NCBI GenBank assembly: GCA_963700865.1
Contig: CAVOZC010000001.1
Coordinates: 248,001-312,000, forward strand
Source of the DNA: CAVOGJ01 sp963700865
GTDB lineage: Bacteria; Planctomycetota; Planctomycetia; Pirellulales; Pirellulaceae
Length of the DNA: 64,000 nucleotides
Reading direction: 5' to 3'
Shown: positions 61,813 to 64,000 of the stretch, one piece after another
How positions within the stretch are numbered: the stretch's first letter is position 1
Layout of the letters: every line of letters begins with the position of its first letter
Notes under the pieces: model-generated
What the model was told of the DNA's origin: nothing
Database searches by the model: none
Seen by the model: the letters and a program-made list of their open reading frames with translations, nothing else
Translations under genes and position numbers: made by a program

Positions 61813-61943
61813 TCCAGTCGCCGCTTTCGCGCAACACTCAAAGGCGGAGTGCACCGTAGCCTGGGGTCCGCGAAGGCAAGTTCCACGAGCCAGACCGTCG
61901 CCCCAGGGTGAGGAAACCGCGATGATCAGGATCGTAGTTGTCC

Positions 61944-62864
61944 TCAGCGTAGTTTCCATAGCGCGACTCCCAACGCTAGAAAAATGACAGCCACTACGAT
62001 GGGAAAGAGACTTTGTCGCGAATTGTCCGGCGGGCTCGGAAGCTCATTCTGGTCAATTCCAAACGCATCAAGCTGAACGTCTTCGCGACCTATTTTGCAG
62101 TCGCCAAAACTTAGTGTATGCAGTGACGATTTCGCTACGCGTCCATGACGAGTTTTGACGATTCGGACAACTTCCACCGGCAACCACTGGTCGTTGTATT
62201 TGATTGTTGTTACTTCCTCGTCTCCGGTTTCGTACTCTTCCATGCACTTCTCGATCAGCCATCGATCGGGAACGAAACTGACCTTGTATGACAACTCAGC
62301 ACCACTACTAAAAGTGAGCTTTATGTCGTAGTTGTCGTCAGCGACTTGCCGAACCGAGGTTTTGCAAGTGCCTGCCGGCCAACCTGTGAGCTTTCCGTCG
62401 ATTGGAACATCGCCGACGTAGATTGGCGCTAGAACTTCACTAAGAACGGCACGTAACGTCGTCGCGGCACCGTCCACATCAGAAGCATCCGAAAGCCATT
62501 GAAACTCAGACAGGTTATTAAAGCCCTCAGATCTATCTACCTTAAATGCTTGCGAGTCGTTGAGAAGATATGACTTGCTCCCCCTGTCGACTCGAACCAC
62601 ATCGTCATCGAGAAACGATGCTACCGCAATAACCTCGCCGTCTCTGGTGACGGATACCGCCTGCCCAGCGAGTGCACTACGAAAATCTCTCCACGCTTGC
62701 TTCATTTCAGCGCAGGGTGGAGAAAACTCCTGTGCGGGCAAACCTCGAGCCTGAGTGACGCACACAAATAGTGCAGCAAACCGCAGACACTGCGCCCACC
62801 CGTTACTATTTGCATTTGCAAACTTTGGCGCCGCTTGGTTGCGTTTGCGTCTGGCAATCTTCAT
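61944..62864 (-). CDS. secreted, C-terminally anchored protein of unknown function
   Basis: About 306 residues from ATG at 62864, with AGGTG upstream; GTG at 62873 and ATG at 62870 are alternatives. A basic N-terminus and hydrophobic stretch (CLRFAALFVCVTQARGLPAQ) form a signal peptide. The central part is charged and strand-rich (GSKSYLLNDSQAFKVDR; DDNYDIKLTFSSGAELSYKVSFVPDRWLIEKCMEEYETGDEEVTTIKYNDQW). The C-terminus ends in one membrane helix (SLFPIVVAVIFLALGVALWKLR). The gene is AT-richer than its neighbours and sits behind the IS/RHS scar, so acquisition by transfer is possible. I recognise no family. Confidence 0.65.
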   Translation of the reverse strand: MKIARRKRNQAAPKFANANSNGWAQCLRFAALFVCVTQARGLPAQEFSPPCAEMKQAWRDFRSALAGQAVSVTRDGEVIAVASFLDDDVVRVDRGSKSYLLNDSQAFKVDRSEGFNNLSEFQWLSDASDVDGAATTLRAVLSEVLAPIYVGDVPIDGKLTGWPAGTCKTSVRQVADDNYDIKLTFSSGAELSYKVSFVPDRWLIEKCMEEYETGDEEVTTIKYNDQWLPVEVVRIVKTRHGRVAKSSLHTLSFGDCKIGREDVQLDAFGIDQNELPSPPDNSRQSLFPIVVAVIFLALGVALWKLR

Positions 62865-63286
62865 TTGCATCACCTATGCCGGAATCACAATTTGGGGGGG
62901 CCATGAACATTGCATCCGTCACGAAATCCTAACCCTCCCCCAGGGCTAGCTACGGGCGATCGCAGAGACAATGTAGAGCGAAACAGCAAAAAAGGGAGAG
63001 GTAGCAGCGTCCTAATAGATTTGTTTTCGTGACTTGGAAGCCGCTGAAGCTGTCACCCGGCATGCCCCAGATGGGTCAGCCGGGAAGGGCTCCCGGCACA
63101 GTTTGGAGTTTGTGGAAACCGCTGCCGCCCCCCCGTCAAGCGCGTCGTGGAGTTATGGGAAATTTCATGCGTGAGCAGGGCGAGGATGGTCTGCGGGCTG
63201 CCAATCCGCCCCCGACGCGTCTGGTACAATCCTTAGCGATCACGCGGGTTGACGTGACGCAACATGAGATGGGAAGGACGCGACCG
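62865..63286. other. divergent intergenic region
   Basis: Between the divergent secreted protein and radical SAM genes. No gene or strong hairpin was seen. A CCCGGCA...TGGGTCAGCCGGGAAGGGCTCCCGGCAC stretch around 63057-63100 has partial inverted symmetry. It should hold promoters for both genes. Confidence 0.4.
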
Positions 63287-64000
63287 ATGGCCGACATCAT
63301 TCTCATCAACCCTCGCTTCGAGGTCTCCTACTGGGGACTCGAACACGCGTTGGGCATCTTGGGGAAGCGAGCGAATCTGCCCGTGGCCTGTTTACCGCTC
63401 CTGGCGGCATTGACGCCCGATAAACATCACGTGACGCTCGTGGACGAGAACGTGGAAGAGATCGACTTCGCACGGGTCTGCCGCGCCGACATTGTGGGGG
63501 TCACCGGCATGGTCGTGCAACGATTTCGCATGCGCGAGATTCTGGAAGAACTCAAGCGCCGCGACGTGTTCACCGTCGTCGGCGGGCCGTGGATCACCGT
63601 TGAGGAGAACTACTTCGGATCCTTGGCGGACGTGTCATTCATTGGCGAGGCCGAGCAGACATGGCCGCGGTTTCTGGAGGAATGGGAAGCGGGTCGGCAT
63701 CAAACTCGGTACGAACAACAACAACGCACCGATATGACAACCGTACCAACGCCACGTTTCGACTTGCTGAAGATGAAGCACTACATGTTCGGCAGCCTCC
63801 AATTCTCGCGGGGCTGTCCGTTTCAGTGCGAGTTTTGTGACATCATTGTCACCTTTGGCCGCGTGCCTCGTCTGAAAAGGTCCGCTCAAGTGGTCGCGGA
63901 ACTCGACTCGCTCCGGGCCCAGAATATCGAAACCGTGTTCGTGGTCGACGACAACCTGATCGGTAACAAGCGGGCCATCAAATCACTGCTACGGGACGTG
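63287..64000 (+). CDS. cobalamin-binding radical SAM protein, partial at right edge
   Basis: ATG at 63287 is preceded by GGGAAGGA. The N-terminal B12-binding domain (ADIILINPRFEVSYWGLEHALGIL...LPVACLPLLAALTPDKHHVTLVDENVEEIDFARVCRADIVGVTGMVVQRF) is followed by the radical SAM cluster motif SRGCPFQCEFCD (Cys about 177, 181, 184), binding the 4Fe-4S cluster and S-adenosylmethionine. VVDDNLIGNKRAIKSLLRDV at the right edge belongs to the barrel. At least 238 residues are present and the C-terminus is outside the window. The reaction (methylation, rearrangement) cannot be predicted. Confidence 0.88.
   Translation, partial: MADIILINPRFEVSYWGLEHALGILGKRANLPVACLPLLAALTPDKHHVTLVDENVEEIDFARVCRADIVGVTGMVVQRFRMREILEELKRRDVFTVVGGPWITVEENYFGSLADVSFIGEAEQTWPRFLEEWEAGRHQTRYEQQQRTDMTTVPTPRFDLLKMKHYMFGSLQFSRGCPFQCEFCDIIVTFGRVPRLKRSAQVVAELDSLRAQNIETVFVVDDNLIGNKRAIKSLLRDV

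Larger units (their letters stand above)
61348..61943. other. gene-free scar with repeats
   Basis: After the RHS remnant I see no gene until the minus-strand secreted protein. The stretch holds the extragenic repeat at 61444 and a pair of inverted elements at 61584-61812. Confidence 0.5.

Overview
The window looks like a planctomycete chromosome, most like Pirellulales. It has a DUF1559-type pseudopilin, dockerin plus PEP-CTERM secreted proteins, a SecD-SecF fusion, a DUF1570 protein, many large secreted proteins of unknown function, and high GC by eye. The assignment rests on gene families and has not been tested by phylogeny. The sequence appears to be an error-prone draft. At least a dozen genes, including ones expected to be essential (tgt, rny, dxs, tilS), are split by single-base insertions or losses, often in runs of 2 to 4 identical bases. 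These genes are annotated as single genes, with the break point given.

Layout. 1-3.6 kb: end of a very large polytopic membrane protein. 4-11 kb (minus strand): a sugar cluster with GT81 glucosyl-3-phosphoglycerate synthase, a GH13_18 phosphorylase, two GT4 glycosyltransferases and a HAD hydrolase, probably a glucosylglycerate system. 11.2-15.4 kb (minus): two related PEP-CTERM proteins, a coupled mini-ORF, a pseudopilin, a Cys-rich exported protein and a damaged small gene. 15.6-23.1 kb (plus): tRNA-Thr, a TPR protein with two RpoA-CTD-like domains, then tgt-yajC-secDF and a LysM protein. 23.1-28.4 kb: tandem palindromes, an alpha/beta hydrolase, a vWA protein, a lipoprotein and a YmdB-type phosphodiesterase, followed by rny. 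30.8-45.5 kb (plus): tilS, an AsmA-like giant, a DUF374 acyltransferase, xseA-xseB-ispA-dxs-nadK, a secreted protein, a two-domain ABC permease and a DUF1570 peptidase-like protein. 45.5-50 kb (minus): dnaA with a possible origin upstream, a GNAT protein and a proline-rich membrane-anchored protein. 50-56.9 kb (plus): a THUMP-like methyltransferase, a HEAT lipoprotein, a large conserved unknown, a diadenylate cyclase of DacZ type and pilT. 57-59.8 kb: a coupled aldehyde dehydrogenase and SDR pair.

The right end (59.8-62 kb) is an accessory scar. It holds a 212-bp tandem duplication whose units begin with an IS tip, an internally deleted IS with perfect 34-bp inverted repeats, an RHS C-terminal remnant and several palindrome families. 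An orphan secreted protein and the start of a cobalamin-binding radical SAM gene close the window.

Functional threads: protein export (yajC, secDF), RNA metabolism (rny, YmdB, tilS, tgt), isoprenoid precursor supply (dxs, ispA), envelope assembly (AsmA-like, DUF374, pseudopilin, PEP-CTERM), compatible-solute metabolism and c-di-AMP signalling.
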